Assembly (NCBI GenBank): GCA_905221605.1
Contig: CAJNDS010001557.1
Location: 1,479,501 to 1,543,500, forward strand
Reading direction: 5' to 3'
DNA: 64,000 bases
Source of the DNA: Symbiodinium natans
Taxonomy: Eukaryota > Sar > Dinophyceae > Suessiales > Symbiodiniaceae
Shown: positions 39,490-49,069 of the stretch, piece after piece
Layout: every line of letters starts with the position of its first letter
Numbering within the stretch: position 1 is the stretch's first letter
Program-made: the position numbers and the translations under genes
Notes under the pieces: generated by a model
Told to the model about the DNA's origin: nothing
Databases searched by the model: none
What the model saw: only the letters and a program-made list of their open reading frames with translations

Positions 39490-40040
39490 GGGATTATCGG
39501 GTTTAGTGAATGGAGGGTATTTGCTAAGGGCATTAAGGGCATTCAGGCGGCATTAAGGGAATTGATCAAGGGAATTGAGGGAAGCAAGGGTATTAAGGGT
39601 ATCAAGTGTATTGAGGGCATGAGGGGTATTAAGGGTCTCAGAGGCTTAGGGTTGCGATGGGGTATTCGCGGGTGTTGGAGTAGGGTTTCGCGGCTTTCGG
39701 GTCTTAAGGTTGCAGTAGGGGCGCCCTCCTGCTTATGCTCTTACCTAGCCTGAGCCCCCCCTACCCCCCCCCCCCCCGAAAGCGCTGAAGGTTTAACACC
39801 CTTAGGGTTCTGGGAAGGCTTAGGGTCTAGGGCACCTTACGGATTTAAGGCATCAGTCCCAAAACCCTGGCAAAAGCACTCGGATACTCGCTGAAGCGAA
39901 CAACGACGTAAAACCTCTTAACTTCACAAACCCCAACCCTAAACCCATTCGCATTTACACCCAGTGTTCCTCCTCCTCACCCCCTACCCCTCTAAGCCCG
40001 AAACTCGAAACCCTTGCGTCACTGGGGACACCTTGGGATG
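39490..40040. other. Filler inside the first chain D intron
   Basis: Contains AAGGGxATT repeats (39520-39640) and a C13 tract near 39762. No coding segment called. Confidence 0.5.
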
Positions 40041-40136
40041 TTTCCCCTTATACTGACAGTCCTCAAAAATGGAAAATTTGTACCCCCTATTCTAATCCCT
40101 ATTAAGGACTGTAGGACTGTTAGTATAAGGGGAACA
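40041..40136. repeat. Foldback element (CTTATACT-ACAGTCCT arms)
   Basis: TTTCCCCTTATACTGACAGT at 40041 is mirrored by ACTGTTAGTATAAGGGGAAC near 40116-40135. A related copy lies at 49070-49168. Confidence 0.92.
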
Positions 40137-40146
40137 TGCAAAGACT

Positions 40147-40382
40147 AAACCCTAAACCCTAAACGTTAAACCCCCAAAACCCCTAAACCCTTAAACCCTT
40201 AACCCCTAAACCCTAAACCCTAAACCCTAAACCGCAAACCCTACGCCCTAAGCCCTAAGCCCTCAGCCCTAAACCCTAAACCCTAAGCCCTAAGCCCTAA
40301 GCCCTAAACCCTAAACCCTAAACCCTAAACCCTAAACCCTAAACCCTAAACCCTAAACCCTAAACCCTAAACCCTAAACCCA
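40147..40382 (-). repeat. CCCTAAA array with CCCTAAG block
   Basis: About 32 units, including a CCCTAAG sub-block near 40235-40300. Confidence 0.96.
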
Positions 40383-40415
40383 AGCCTCTTGAAGCCCTTT
40401 CCTCCGCTCTCTGAG

Positions 40416-40499
40416 GCGAAGAGGGCGGCTGCGACTTGCCAGGGGCCCTGCGCCAGGGACTCGAGGCTCCTTTGGCCCCTATTCTGCTTTTGATAACTT
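40416..40499 (+). CDS. Chain D candidate exon 2
   Basis: After CTCTCTGAG and before GTCTTTATATA. It enters with 1 base (completing exon 1's AG as AGG) and leaves with 2. It reads RRGRLRLARGPAPGTRGSFG, then PYSAFDN. Another frame ends at TGA 40491; phase favours this one. Confidence 0.38.
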
Positions 40500-40504
40500 G
40501 TCTT

Positions 40505-40640
40505 TATATATATATATATATATTTTTTTTTATTTATTTATTTATATACATCTTTGTATGTATATATATATATATATGTATAAAGATACATCTATCTATC
40601 CATCTATCCATCCATCCATCTATATATACACGTATGTCTG
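40505..40640. repeat. TA / TATC microsatellites
   Basis: (TA)n at 40505-40522 and 40560-40577, TTTA repeats between, and TATC/CATC repeats near 40590-40620. They lie inside the intron between exons 2 and 3 of chain D. Confidence 0.95.
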
Positions 40641-40767
40641 TATAACTTGCTTTGTTTTTGTTTAGCTCGTTTTTTGTTGCTTTAGTTTTGTTGGGTAAAT
40701 GGTCCCTTTTTTTTGTGGGGGGGGGGAGGGGTTCATCTGGTCTCCAAGATCTTTGCCGGGTTTTAAG

Positions 40768-40888
40768 GTCTCCGTTTCCGACGTCTCCGCTTCCCGAGGC
40801 CCTCCTTGTCAAAGGCGCGGGCACCGTGGCCATCAGTGCCAAAGGTGGCAGCCCCGCAGACAAAGAGGCCAGTCTTTCGGATCCTAGG
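40768..40888 (+). CDS. Chain D candidate exon 3
   Basis: After GGGTTTTAAG and before GTTTAGGG. It enters with 1 base and ends in phase 0. Forty codons read SPFPTSPLPEALLVKGAGTV, then AISAKGGSPADKEASLSDPR. Strong coding character. Confidence 0.58.
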
Positions 40889-40942
40889 GTTTAGGGTTTA
40901 GGGTTTAGGGTTTAGGGTTTAGGGTTTAGGGTTTAGGGTTTA
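40889..40942 (+). repeat. TTTAGGG array
   Basis: Seven to eight perfect units; the first GT is the donor of chain D exon 3. Confidence 0.97.
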
Positions 40943-41384
40943 GTATTCCCCCACCACACCCCACCCCTGGCTACCCAGAGGTTTTGGGATCCCACATCTA
41001 GCTCACATCCCGAGCCCAAGAATTGAGACCCGATTCTTCCTCAAGCTCCCGTTTTGTCCTTTTTCGGGCCCTGGGCTATCAGGCTGTGTAGGGCTTCGGG
41101 AAGCATCGGATTTCTCCGTTTCATTGGGGTTCAGTGGTGTGAACTCCATGCTAAGCATCTCCGAACCTCTTTGTACTGATGAGTTTGTAGGGTTTAGGGT
41201 TTTAGGGTTTAGGGTTTAGGGAAACCCCTCTAGGACTCACAGGGGGTGACCTACGAGAATCTAGGCAGCTTGATCGGCCCTAGAGGCCGCACACTTAGAT
41301 GGAAATCGAGTCACCAATACTTGGGGTTTTCGCGTTTAGGGCCCAGGGTTCTAAACCTTCGAATCCTGAACCCTAAACCCCCAA

Positions 41385-41520
41385 ACACTCAACCCTAAAC
41401 CCTAAACCCTAAACCCTAAACCCTAAACCCTAAACCCTAAACCCTAAACCCTAAACCCTAACCCTAAACCCTAAGCCCTAAGCCCTAAGCCCTTGCTAAA
41501 CCCCAAACCCTAAACCCCGG
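41385..41520 (-). repeat. CCCTAAA array
   Basis: About 18 units, ending with CCCTAAG and CCCCAAA variants before an exon. Confidence 0.96.
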
Positions 41521-41525
41521 CGCAG

Positions 41526-41604
41526 GCCCTGGCGGCCGCGGCCGTCACCGCGCTCTTGGACGTGGCTGGCGAAGGCCGTGAACGGCGCACGGGCAGGAAG
41601 GTCA
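41526..41604 (+). CDS. Chain D candidate exon 4
   Basis: After CCCCGGCGCAG. Phase 0 in. It reads ALAAAAVTALLDVAGEGRER, then RTGRK. It ends either at 41600 before GTCAGT (phase 0) or at 41604 before GTGGCT (1 base out). The second choice fits the next exon. Confidence 0.5.
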
Positions 41605-42241
41605 GTGGCTCCAATGCGGCGAACTCCGAATCTTGGATTCCGGGAGCCGAAGAGTTAGGGTCTAATTAGGGTTTCAGGGTCTAATCTTTATGGTCTAATG
41701 AGGGTTTGAAGGTCTATAGGGTTTAGGGTCTATATATAGGGTTTTTGGGTCAAGGGGGTCGAGGGTCTATAGCGTTTCGGGTCTATAGCGTTCAGGGTCT
41801 ATAGGGTTTGGGGTCTATAGGGCTTTAGGGTCAGGCTTTAGGCCCTTGCGGGTTTAGGGTGTAGGGTTTAGGGTTTGGATTTGGGGGGGGGAAGGCGTTC
41901 CATAGTCATTTTCGTGGGCTCGAGCTGGCGCTTGATAACCCTGGAGAAGCCCTGATCCCTCAGCCCAACATTCCAACGCAGTCCAAACCGCCCAAGCCCC
42001 ATGCTGTCAGCCCTCGCCCTTTTCTTCACCCTCAACGCTATGATGGTTTTCAAGCCCAAGAACTGCAAACCTTATCTCAGTGACGCACCCCCGTATGCAC
42101 CGCAAGCCCTATATTTCCTTAGAACCCTAAGCCCTAAATCCTAACTCCCAACCTCTAAACCCTAAACCCTAGCCCTCCACCCGAAACCCTAAACCCTAAA
42201 GCCTACCTTCCCACTCACCCCCCGCCCCACCCCCCACACAG

Positions 42242-42315
42242 TCCTCCGACGAATCGCCAAGGCGGGCAGGCCACTTGAGCTGCACCTCGTGGCGCCTTGG
42301 GCCCACATTGCCAGG
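42242..42315 (+). CDS. Chain D candidate exon 5
   Basis: Preceded by a long pyrimidine-rich tract ending CCCCACACAG, a strong acceptor, itself downstream of CCCTAAA units. It enters with 2 bases and ends in phase 0 before GTTTTTGC. It reads LRRIAKAGRPLELHLVAPWA, then HIAR. Clear coding character. Confidence 0.55.
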
Positions 42316-42956
42316 GTTTTTGCAGGTTTTGTGTTCGGGTTTGGGGCCCTTGGGGTGTTAGGTGTTGCGGGTTTGGGGCGTTAGGTGTGTTAGGTGTTTC
42401 GGGTTTGGGGTTTAGGGCGGCTTAGGGCGTTAGGTTGTATGTTGGGTTCTTGTTTGGGGCTTTTTCGGGGGGTTAGGGCTTAGGGTTTCGGGGCTGAGGA
42501 TTGTGGAAGGAAGTGGACTGGGAGTTGTTTTGGGGACACGGGCGACAGGCTGAACAGAAAGTCGGGTATCTCCAAGTCGGGCGCATGAACCTTAAACCAG
42601 ATCCTTGAAGCATAGGGTTTAGGTTTTTAGGGTTTAGGGCTGAGGGTGCTCTTTGAGTCCTGGAAAGACTATGCACCAAAAAGTGGATGCTGACCACCTG
42701 CGTCTTTGGTGGTTGCGCCTTCTGCCTACACATCTGAACCATGCGCCTCAACCTCCAAACCCTAAGCCCTAAACCCCATGGCCCCATGGCCCTAAATCCC
42801 AGACTCTAACCGAAGTGGCCTATCAAATCGGACCCCGGACGCCCGACAGTTAGGGCTTCAGGGTTGTTGAGCCTTGGTTATTCGTGCTTTCGAACCCTAA
42901 AACCCTAAACCCTAAACCCTAAACCCTAAACCCAAAACCGAGTGGAGGGCTTTCAG

Positions 42957-43046
42957 AAGGTCGAGGGTCCACCGCCCGACATCCTCCGCAGCCGCGACGC
43001 CGTGGAAAGAGCCATCGCCAAGCGCAGTGACCTGGCATCTCCGTAG
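42957..43046 (+). CDS. Chain D candidate terminal exon
   Basis: After GGGCTTTCAG, downstream of a CCCTAAA array. Phase 0 reads KVEGPPPDILRSRDAVERAI, then AKRSDLASP and TAG at 43044-43046. Consistent with exon 5 in phase. A TTTAGGG array follows at 43078. Confidence 0.58.
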   Translation, partial: KVEGPPPDILRSRDAVERAIAKRSDLASP

Positions 43047-43077
43047 TTTTGCTGTCAAGAGCCTTTTTTTTAAGTCT

Positions 43078-43142
43078 AGGGTTTGGGGTTTAGGGTTTAG
43101 GGTTTAAGGGTTAGGATTTAGGGTTTAGGGTTTAGGGTTTAG
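43078..43142 (+). repeat. TTTAGGG array
   Basis: About nine units, some decayed. Confidence 0.93.
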
Positions 43143-43503
43143 TAATTAGCGGAAGCCCTGAATGCGGTTTATAGGCCTTATGTAGATTAAGTAGGGCTCT
43201 TCGCGGATTCATTTTTTTTTGTTGGGCTTACAGGGTGTTAGAGGGTTCGCGACTTCGGGTTCAGGCTTTCCAGAGTACGAGCTCTACGAACTTAGGGCCT
43301 GTGCTTCACTTGCTGGCCAAAACGAGTTAGGATTGTTTAACATGGATGCCTACTGCTTAAGACCCTTCTCAGAACCAGGAAGTTTCGGTTTATGAAGGTT
43401 TATGATTCAGAATCAGCTTGGCATTGGTTTCATAGCCGAGCGTACCACCTGCTGCGAGGCTGATGGGGTGCTTTCCCATTGATGCTTTAGCTAAGGGGGT
43501 TAG

Positions 43504-43552
43504 AGGTTAGGGTTTAGGGTTTAGGGTTTAGGGTTTAGGGTTTAGGGTTTAG
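43504..43552 (+). repeat. TTTAGGG array
   Basis: Seven units. Confidence 0.95.
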
Positions 43553-43861
43553 GGGGGTGGAGTTGGTAGCGCCTTGAGAGCGTGGGAGCATCGACTTTCG
43601 CATGCGGAGTGTTGCTCCGGCAGCTAATCTGAGTTTCGCGGCCTTAATTACGGGAGTAAGAAAATAGTGAGTTTCAATGAGCCCTAGACCCTACACCCTA
43701 AACCATAAACCCTCTTACCGAGGATGCCCAGCTGGGTTCCCTTGTCAACACCACTAAGGTCCCAGACATGGGCACCCCTCTGATTATCAGGTTAGTGGGC
43801 AACCTAGCTAGAGGATTTAGGGTTTAGGGTTTAGGGTTACTTGATTTTGGTGGCCCTGCAG

Positions 43862-43894
43862 CCGAGCACCAAGTACGGCGCGAAGGGCGTCAGG
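43862..43894 (+). CDS. Possible micro-exon
   Basis: After GGCCCTGCAG and before GTTTGTTG. Phase 0 to 0, reading PSTKYGAKGVR. It is short, so support is limited to borders and G/C-ending codons. Confidence 0.33.
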
Positions 43895-44076
43895 GTTTGT
43901 TGTTTCACTTTTTTGTGTCCATCTGAAGGCCTGTATATCGGCTCAAGGCCAGGCTGAAAACCCCCAAACCCCCTAAACCCAAAACGTCACCAAACCCCTG
44001 AACCCAAAAGCCTCGAACACCTAACCCCTAAACCCCCAACACCCTCAAAGACCTAATCCTCAACCCTGAGCCAGAG

Positions 44077-44153
44077 GTGACGCTGGCTTCCTCAGCGCCA
44101 TGAGGCCACCCAATATCTTTGATGATGCGGCATCACACCCCAATCGTGAATAA
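44077..44153 (+). CDS. Candidate terminal exon
   Basis: After GAGCCAGAG it enters with 2 bases and reads DAGFLSAMRPPNIFDDAASH, then PNRE and TAA at 44151-44153. Plausible codon use. Confidence 0.42.
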
Positions 44154-45059
44154 ACTTCTTTCACCTGGTGTTCCTATCTAAGACCCAGAGTGGGCCATGT
44201 TAGGGTTCATGCAGACACCTACCTCTGTGCACAAAGGGGTTACCCTAATGGATTCCTGGATTCCTCTCCTCGGAACCTCGGCACGAAGCTACGGTCTGAT
44301 GCTCACATGCGCATGGTGAGTCCACATTAGGCAGGGTTCCTGGGAGGGAAGAGCCCTGGGAAGTTTCCGGTCTTTCCGGGGATTTCGGCTTTCCGGGGAT
44401 TTGGGATTTGGCCGAAAATTTGCCGGCCTCCAACCCCGAGAGCCCCCCAAAATAGAAATCTGCTAGCTTAAGAACCCTAAGCCCAACCCCTAAACCCAGC
44501 TTTTTGTAGGTTCTCCCCAAACCCCCCCCCCCCTCCCAAACCCTGTGGACGAAAAGGCCACTGCAACTTAGATTCACCTGAAACCTATAAGCCTCAAAAA
44601 TTGGAAATCAGCCACGGGCCCTCATAGCATTGTGGATCTTCCTTTTTGGGGTTCCTATATATAAAAATATAAATAAATAAATATGAATATGAATATAAAC
44701 AAAAATAAATATAAATATAAATATAAATATAAATATAAATATATATTACAGCACCCTTTTTGCAAGGACCCAAACATGGACCCTTAGTTTCGAGAACCAC
44801 CCAATGTGACGTCGCTCTAAAGACCCAAAGCTGAAACTCAAGGGTTTCGTAGACCCCCTACTCCCTCAGGCCAGGCCCCGAAACCCAAAAACAACCGAAA
44901 CCTTAACCCCTAACCCCTAACCCCTAACCCCGAACCCCTAAACCCTAAACCCTAAACCCTAAACCCTAAACCCTGAACCCTAAACCCTAAACCCTAAACC
45001 CTAACCCCCCCCCCCCCCCCCCAAAAAAAAAAAAAAACGGAGAGCACCCCCGAATGCAG
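44154..45059. other. Spacer with AT microsatellite and arrays
   Basis: Contains an (ATATAA)n stretch at 44657-44748, a CCCTAAA array at 44905-45006, then a C-run and an A-run at 45005-45037. Overlapping - strand open frames are low complexity. Confidence 0.6.
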
Positions 45060-45110
45060 GACTGCCGGAGAGGCCGAAGGCCCTGCGTGGCTTACGGAGG
45101 CCTGGGGGGG
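45060..45110 (+). CDS. Possible exon
   Basis: After CGAATGCAG and before GTTTAGGG. The best frame enters with 2 bases: LPERPKALRGLRRPGG. A phase 0 frame is also open. Confidence 0.33.
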
Positions 45111-45360
45111 GTTTAGGGTTTAGGGTTTAGGGTTTAGGGTTTAGGGTTTAGGGTTTAGGGTTACTGGCCATGCCTCGGAGGTTTCAGGGCATTTGGGATT
45201 TAGGGCATGTAGGGTTTAGGGTATGTAGGGTATTTAGGGTATGTAGGGTATTTAGAGTTTGTAGAGTTTAGAGAATTTTGGGTTGAGGGTTCGGGGCAGG
45301 GTTTAGGGCGTTTAGGGTTTAGGGTGCTTGGGGTTTAGGGCATTTAGGGCTTAGGGTTCA
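45111..45360 (+). repeat. TTTAGGG array grading into decayed GTATTTAGG units
   Basis: Seven canonical units to 45162, then irregular GTAGGGTATTTAGGG-like units. Confidence 0.88.
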
Positions 45361-45742
45361 GCAGCTCCAGTCCGGGTCGTCTCTGGTTGAGCTGGTGGTG
45401 TCGACACAGATAAACACCACACCTGCCTCAAGAATCCCATAACATGAACAACAACAACATAAATCTACTATATTCACTTTATGTTTGTCCAAACCCCTCC
45501 CCCCATGCTATCAGCGTAGCGAAATGGCGCCCATCCCTCCCCCTGTTATCACGGAGGCCGCGCCCCATCCTCCCCCCCCCCCTCCGGGGGCGTGCCTGTG
45601 TCCAATACTTTTGTGCCGGTGCCCACGAGTTTTTGCCATGGTGCCAGCGCATCCACTTCCCATTGCAGCCACAACCCTCAAACCTAAAGCTTATACCCTA
45701 AGCCCTAAACCGTTGCGCAAACCTCACCCCCCAAGCTCGAAG

Positions 45743-45926
45743 TTGGTTGACTTCAAGCTGCCTTGTCGCAGTGGTTTCGGGGCAGGGGCGCAAGTCGCTG
45801 AAGCTTTGGCTTCTTAGGGGGACTGCGATCATTCTAGATTGTTGGCCAAGAACTCCTTCCGTGTGCACAACACCTCAATTATTTGGCGTTTTGACCAATG
45901 CAATGTACTGTCCCAATTTGGCCGCT
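45743..45926 (+). CDS. Candidate exon with an internal in-frame TAG, or two adjoining exons
   Basis: After CTCGAAG the frame reads LVDFKLPCRSGFGAGAQVAE, then ALAS, then TAG at 45815-45817. It continues in the same frame as GDCDHSRLLAKNSFRVHNTS, then IIWRFDQCNVLSQFGR, and leaves with 1 base at GTAAGT, a near-perfect donor. TTTGGCTTCTTAG could itself be an acceptor, making the second half a separate exon (45818-45926). Otherwise the gene is interrupted. Confidence 0.48.
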
Positions 45927-46625
45927 GTAAGTTAGGCCAAGCAATTCAGAAACCCTAACGCACAAAAACCAAGCGAAAACCGCGTTACAGGCATCTTGTG
46001 TCCAGGCTTTTCCTGATTTGTGTTGCGGTCTTGTATGTCAGCATTTCATTTCAGATTTTGGGCCTTCTACATCCCCCTTGGGAATTATTTTGTATTTTTG
46101 TTCACATAAACCCCAAGAGGACATTAAAAACAACATGTTTATGAAGGTTCTAAGGGAGTTTAGGCTTAGGATCCTGCGTGTGAAGTAAACCTGGCCTTCT
46201 ATGGGGCCTTACGCAACTCCTGAATTCCCAGGTTGGCAGCCAGGCCACGTAGTTCACGAGCGTTGCGCCTGTGAACCTAAACCCCAAACCCCAAACCCGA
46301 AACCCTAGCCCTAAACCCCAAACCCTAAACCCTGAACCCTGAAACCCTATAACGGCCGCAGGCCTTGCTTTCACGGCTGAAGGGGAAGAAGAGCGGCGGG
46401 GCCTCAGCTGGTTGGAGGCTGGGGAGGGGACATGGAATTTGAAACCCTGAACCCTAAACCCCAATCCCCGGCACTCTAATACCCTACTCCCTAAACTCGA
46501 AAAAACTCCTAAACTCCTAAACTCCTAAACTCCTGAACTCCTAAACCCCTAAACCCCTAAACCCCTAAACCCCTCAACCCCTCAACCCCTAAACCCCTAA
46601 ACCCCTAAACCCTTTTCCCTCCCAG

Positions 46626-46706
46626 CCCTCCAGGAAGCAGCTCGCGGATGACCCGGCCTTGCGCGGCATCTTGTCCCTCGACCGCCCAAGTCGTCTATCC
46701 TTGGGG
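46626..46706 (+). CDS. Chain E candidate exon
   Basis: Strong acceptor (CCTTTTCCCTCCCAG) after CCCTAAA units. Phase 0 reads PSRKQLADDPALRGILSLDR, then PSRLSLG. Ending before GTTCTC keeps phase with the next exon; the GTTTAGGG eleven bases later is the alternative. Confidence 0.5.
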
Positions 46707-46913
46707 GTTCTCTCGGGGTTTAGGGTTTCGGGTTTAGGGTTTAAGGTTCAGGTTCAGACTGATTATGGCATTGGGTTAGTGGTCGGATGTGTTTCTTGGA
46801 TTTTCCAGGTTTTGGTTGCGACGTAGACTTGTAGGGCTTCATGGCTTAAGCTTCGAGGTGTTTCATGAGTTAGGATAAGAATTCAGGGTTGTAGGGTTTA
46901 AGGTTTAGGGTTT

Positions 46914-47085
46914 AAGGGTTTGAGGGTTTGAGGGTTTGAGGGTTTGAGGGTTTGAGGGTTTGAGGGTTTAAGGGTTTAAGGGTTTAAGGGTTTGAGGGTT
47001 TGAGGGTTTGAGGGTTTGAGGGTTTGAGGGTTTGAGGGTTTGAGGGTTTGAGGGTTTGAGGGTTTGAGGGTTTGAGGGTTTAGGG
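46914..47085 (+). repeat. TTGAGGG variant array
   Basis: About 24 units, almost all TTTGAGGG or TTGAGGG with a few TTTAAGGG; octamer spacing in large part. Confidence 0.95.
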
Positions 47086-47304
47086 GTGCGCTTGCCCATG
47101 AGATCCTCTTGCGAAGCCTCCGGAACCCTGAGCCCCAAACCGACCTTAACACCCCTGAGATCAGCAAAGCCTGAAAAACCTTAGCCCTAAACCCTAAACC
47201 CTAAACCCTAAGCCCTAAGCCCTAAACCCTAAACCCTAAACCCTCACACCGGCCCGAGCACCCCAGCTCCCCAACGCCCTACCTACGCCCCAAGGGCATC
47301 GCAG

Positions 47305-47370
47305 TTCCTGCAGTTGGCGGACGTCGTCCGGCAGGTGTTGGAGGAGGAGGAGCCACCCCCGCCTTTTTAA
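47305..47370 (+). CDS. Chain E candidate terminal exon
   Basis: After GGGCATCGCAG, downstream of a CCCTAAA array. Phase 0 reads FLQLADVVRQVLEEEEPPPP, then F and TAA at 47368-47370. Convincing codon use. TTCAGGG/TTTAGGG arrays follow. Confidence 0.52.
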   Translation, partial: FLQLADVVRQVLEEEEPPPPF

Positions 47371-47429
47371 AACGGGATGTTTTGAGGCTTTGGGGGGGGG
47401 GGGTGGGGGGGGGGGGGGGGGGAGGATGT

Positions 47430-47545
47430 GGGGTTTAGGGGTTCAGGGTTGGGTTCAGGGTTCAGGGTTCAGGGTTCAGGGTTCAGGGTTCAGGGTTCAG
47501 GGTTCAGGGTTCAGGGTTGAGAGTTGAGAGTTGAGAGTTGAGGGT
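47430..47545 (+). repeat. TTCAGGG variant array
   Basis: About 11 uninterrupted TTCAGGG units, then TTGAGAG units, after a G-rich tract at 47391-47422. Confidence 0.96.
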
Positions 47546-47879
47546 TAGGGCTGGGGTTTTTTTGGATTAGGAGAGGTGTGTTTTCTTGAGGGCAGATTTT
47601 GGCTGGAGCCCGACTCGTGTTGGGTTGCGGAGCGGGGGGGGGGGGGGGGGGCTGCAGTCCGAGCGTACCCAAACCAGAACGTTTGTGGACAACGTACATG
47701 TGTCTGTTGTTTGCGTGATAGTTCACCCTACACCCTAAACCCTAAACCCGAAAACCCGAAAAAAGGCCTCTTCGACGCGTGACGCAGCCAGAAAAATATT
47801 TACCCTAACCCCAAACCCGAAACCCCAAACCCTAAACCCTGAACCCTGCAGCTCCAGGTTCTTTGGGGCTGAGGGCTCC

Positions 47880-48000
47880 CTAAACCCCTAAACCCTAAAC
47901 CCCTAAAACCCTAAAACCCTAAACCCTAAACCCTAAACCCCTAAACCCTAAACCCCAAACCCCAAACCCTAAACCCTAAACCCTAAACCCTAAACCCAAA
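47880..48000 (-). repeat. CCCTAAA array
   Basis: About 17 units with CCCCAAA and CCCCTAAA variants. Confidence 0.95.
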
Positions 48001-48007
48001 ACCTCAG

Positions 48008-48102
48008 GAGCTTCTGGACACCGGCCATTTTGCCACCCACCCGGGCCAACCCCTCCGTTGGCCGGACGTCAACATGTGCCTTTTCCAATCATGGGCACTT
48101 GG
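48008..48102 (+). CDS. Chain F candidate exon 1
   Basis: After CCCAAAACCTCAG, downstream of a CCCTAAA array, and before GTTCAGGG. Phase 0 in, 2 bases out. It reads ELLDTGHFATHPGQPLRWPD, then VNMCLFQSWAL. Clear coding character; no family recognised. Confidence 0.57.
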
Positions 48103-48290
48103 GTTCAGGGTATGTAATTGGGGTTTGGGGTTTAGGGTTAGGGTTTAGGGTTTAGGGTTTAGGGTTTGGGGTTTCGGGTTTCGGGTTTGGGGTTTGGGGT
48201 TTAGGGTTTAGGGTTTAGGGTTCCTTGTTGACGACTCCGATGGAAGTAACCATATCCCAAACCCTAAACCCTTGAACTCCACCTTCACAG
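48103..48290 (+). repeat. Compact candidate intron: TTTAGGG array at 5' end, CCCTAAA at 3' end
   Basis: 188 bp. It starts GTTCAGGG, carries a TTTAGGG/TTTGGGG array to 48222, a 35-bp unique middle, then ACCCTAAACCC and the acceptor CCTTCACAG. It shows the whole proposed intron plan in miniature. Confidence 0.5.
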
Positions 48291-48398
48291 CAACTCCATT
48301 GTCATGGTTTTGTTTTGTGGTGAAGTGGGGTGTTGGTGCTTCGCGTCAGCGGTACCAAGGGCGGCTTCTTCCATGCGTCTTGTGAAGTCTCCCCCCAG
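48291..48398 (+). CDS. Chain F candidate exon 2
   Basis: After CCACCTTCACAG it enters with 1 base (completing GG+C) and leaves with 2 at GTTCAGGG. Thirty-five codons read NSIVMVLFCGEVGCWCFASA, then VPRAASSMRLVKSPP. The other frames are closed or poor. Confidence 0.5.
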
Positions 48399-48444
48399 GT
48401 TCAGGGTTTTGCGTTCTAGGTTTCAAATTTTATCTGGTTGTCAG

Positions 48445-48508
48445 ACACGTTTATTCTTGCGCCCGTGACCCTGCACTCATGGGCCCATCTGCGCGAATAC
48501 TCTTCTGA
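48445..48508 (+). CDS. Chain F candidate terminal exon
   Basis: After a 46-bp candidate intron ending TCTGGTTGTCAG. It enters with 1 base and reads HVYSCARDPALMGPSARILF, ending TGA at 48506-48508. Phase fits exon 2. Confidence 0.42.
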
Positions 48509-49069
48509 GCGGACTGCCTGCGCGATTCCTCCCATATCAACCCTGAGGCCCTCGCCCTCAACCCAACACCCTGGATCCTAAACCTCAGACCTACTAGCCA
48601 AACTCTCTTGAACCTAATCCCTCAACTCCCCAAATCCCTGAACTAAGAGCACAGTACCCTTATCCCTCTTTTTCTTGGGGGATTAGGTTCCCTTGTAAAG
48701 TTGTAGGTTGCTAGGCACCTAACCTTAAACCCTAATTCCAGTTACGATAAGACGACAGGTACCACATCTGCCAGCATTTCATCCTTCCGCTGACTCGTCG
48801 TGACAGACACTCGGCCAGCGAAGGTTTAGGGTTTAGGGTAAAGGTTTGTCGATGTTGACAGTGACGAGGGTTTATGGTCTATAGGCTTTAGGGTTAGGGC
48901 ACTTGGTAGCCCAGTGGTGGGTCTTGAGGTATATTCGATGTTTCCCTCAATTGGGTCTAGTAGGAGCAGACTTAGGAATTGCTTTTTGGTGTTTTAAAGG
49001 GACATCCTAGAGATGAAGAAGGCTGTAAATTGAAAGGTTTGGGGTTTTAGAGGGTCAGGAGTTGGGAGG

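Noticed and set aside
40436-40645. Hydrophobic open frame (YIYIYIFFFIYLF) as a membrane protein
   Set aside because: Translation of TA/TTTA microsatellites lying inside a candidate intron.
46976-47167. Repetitive open frame (NPQTLKPS repeats) on the - strand
   Set aside because: Pure translation of the TTGAGGG octamer array.
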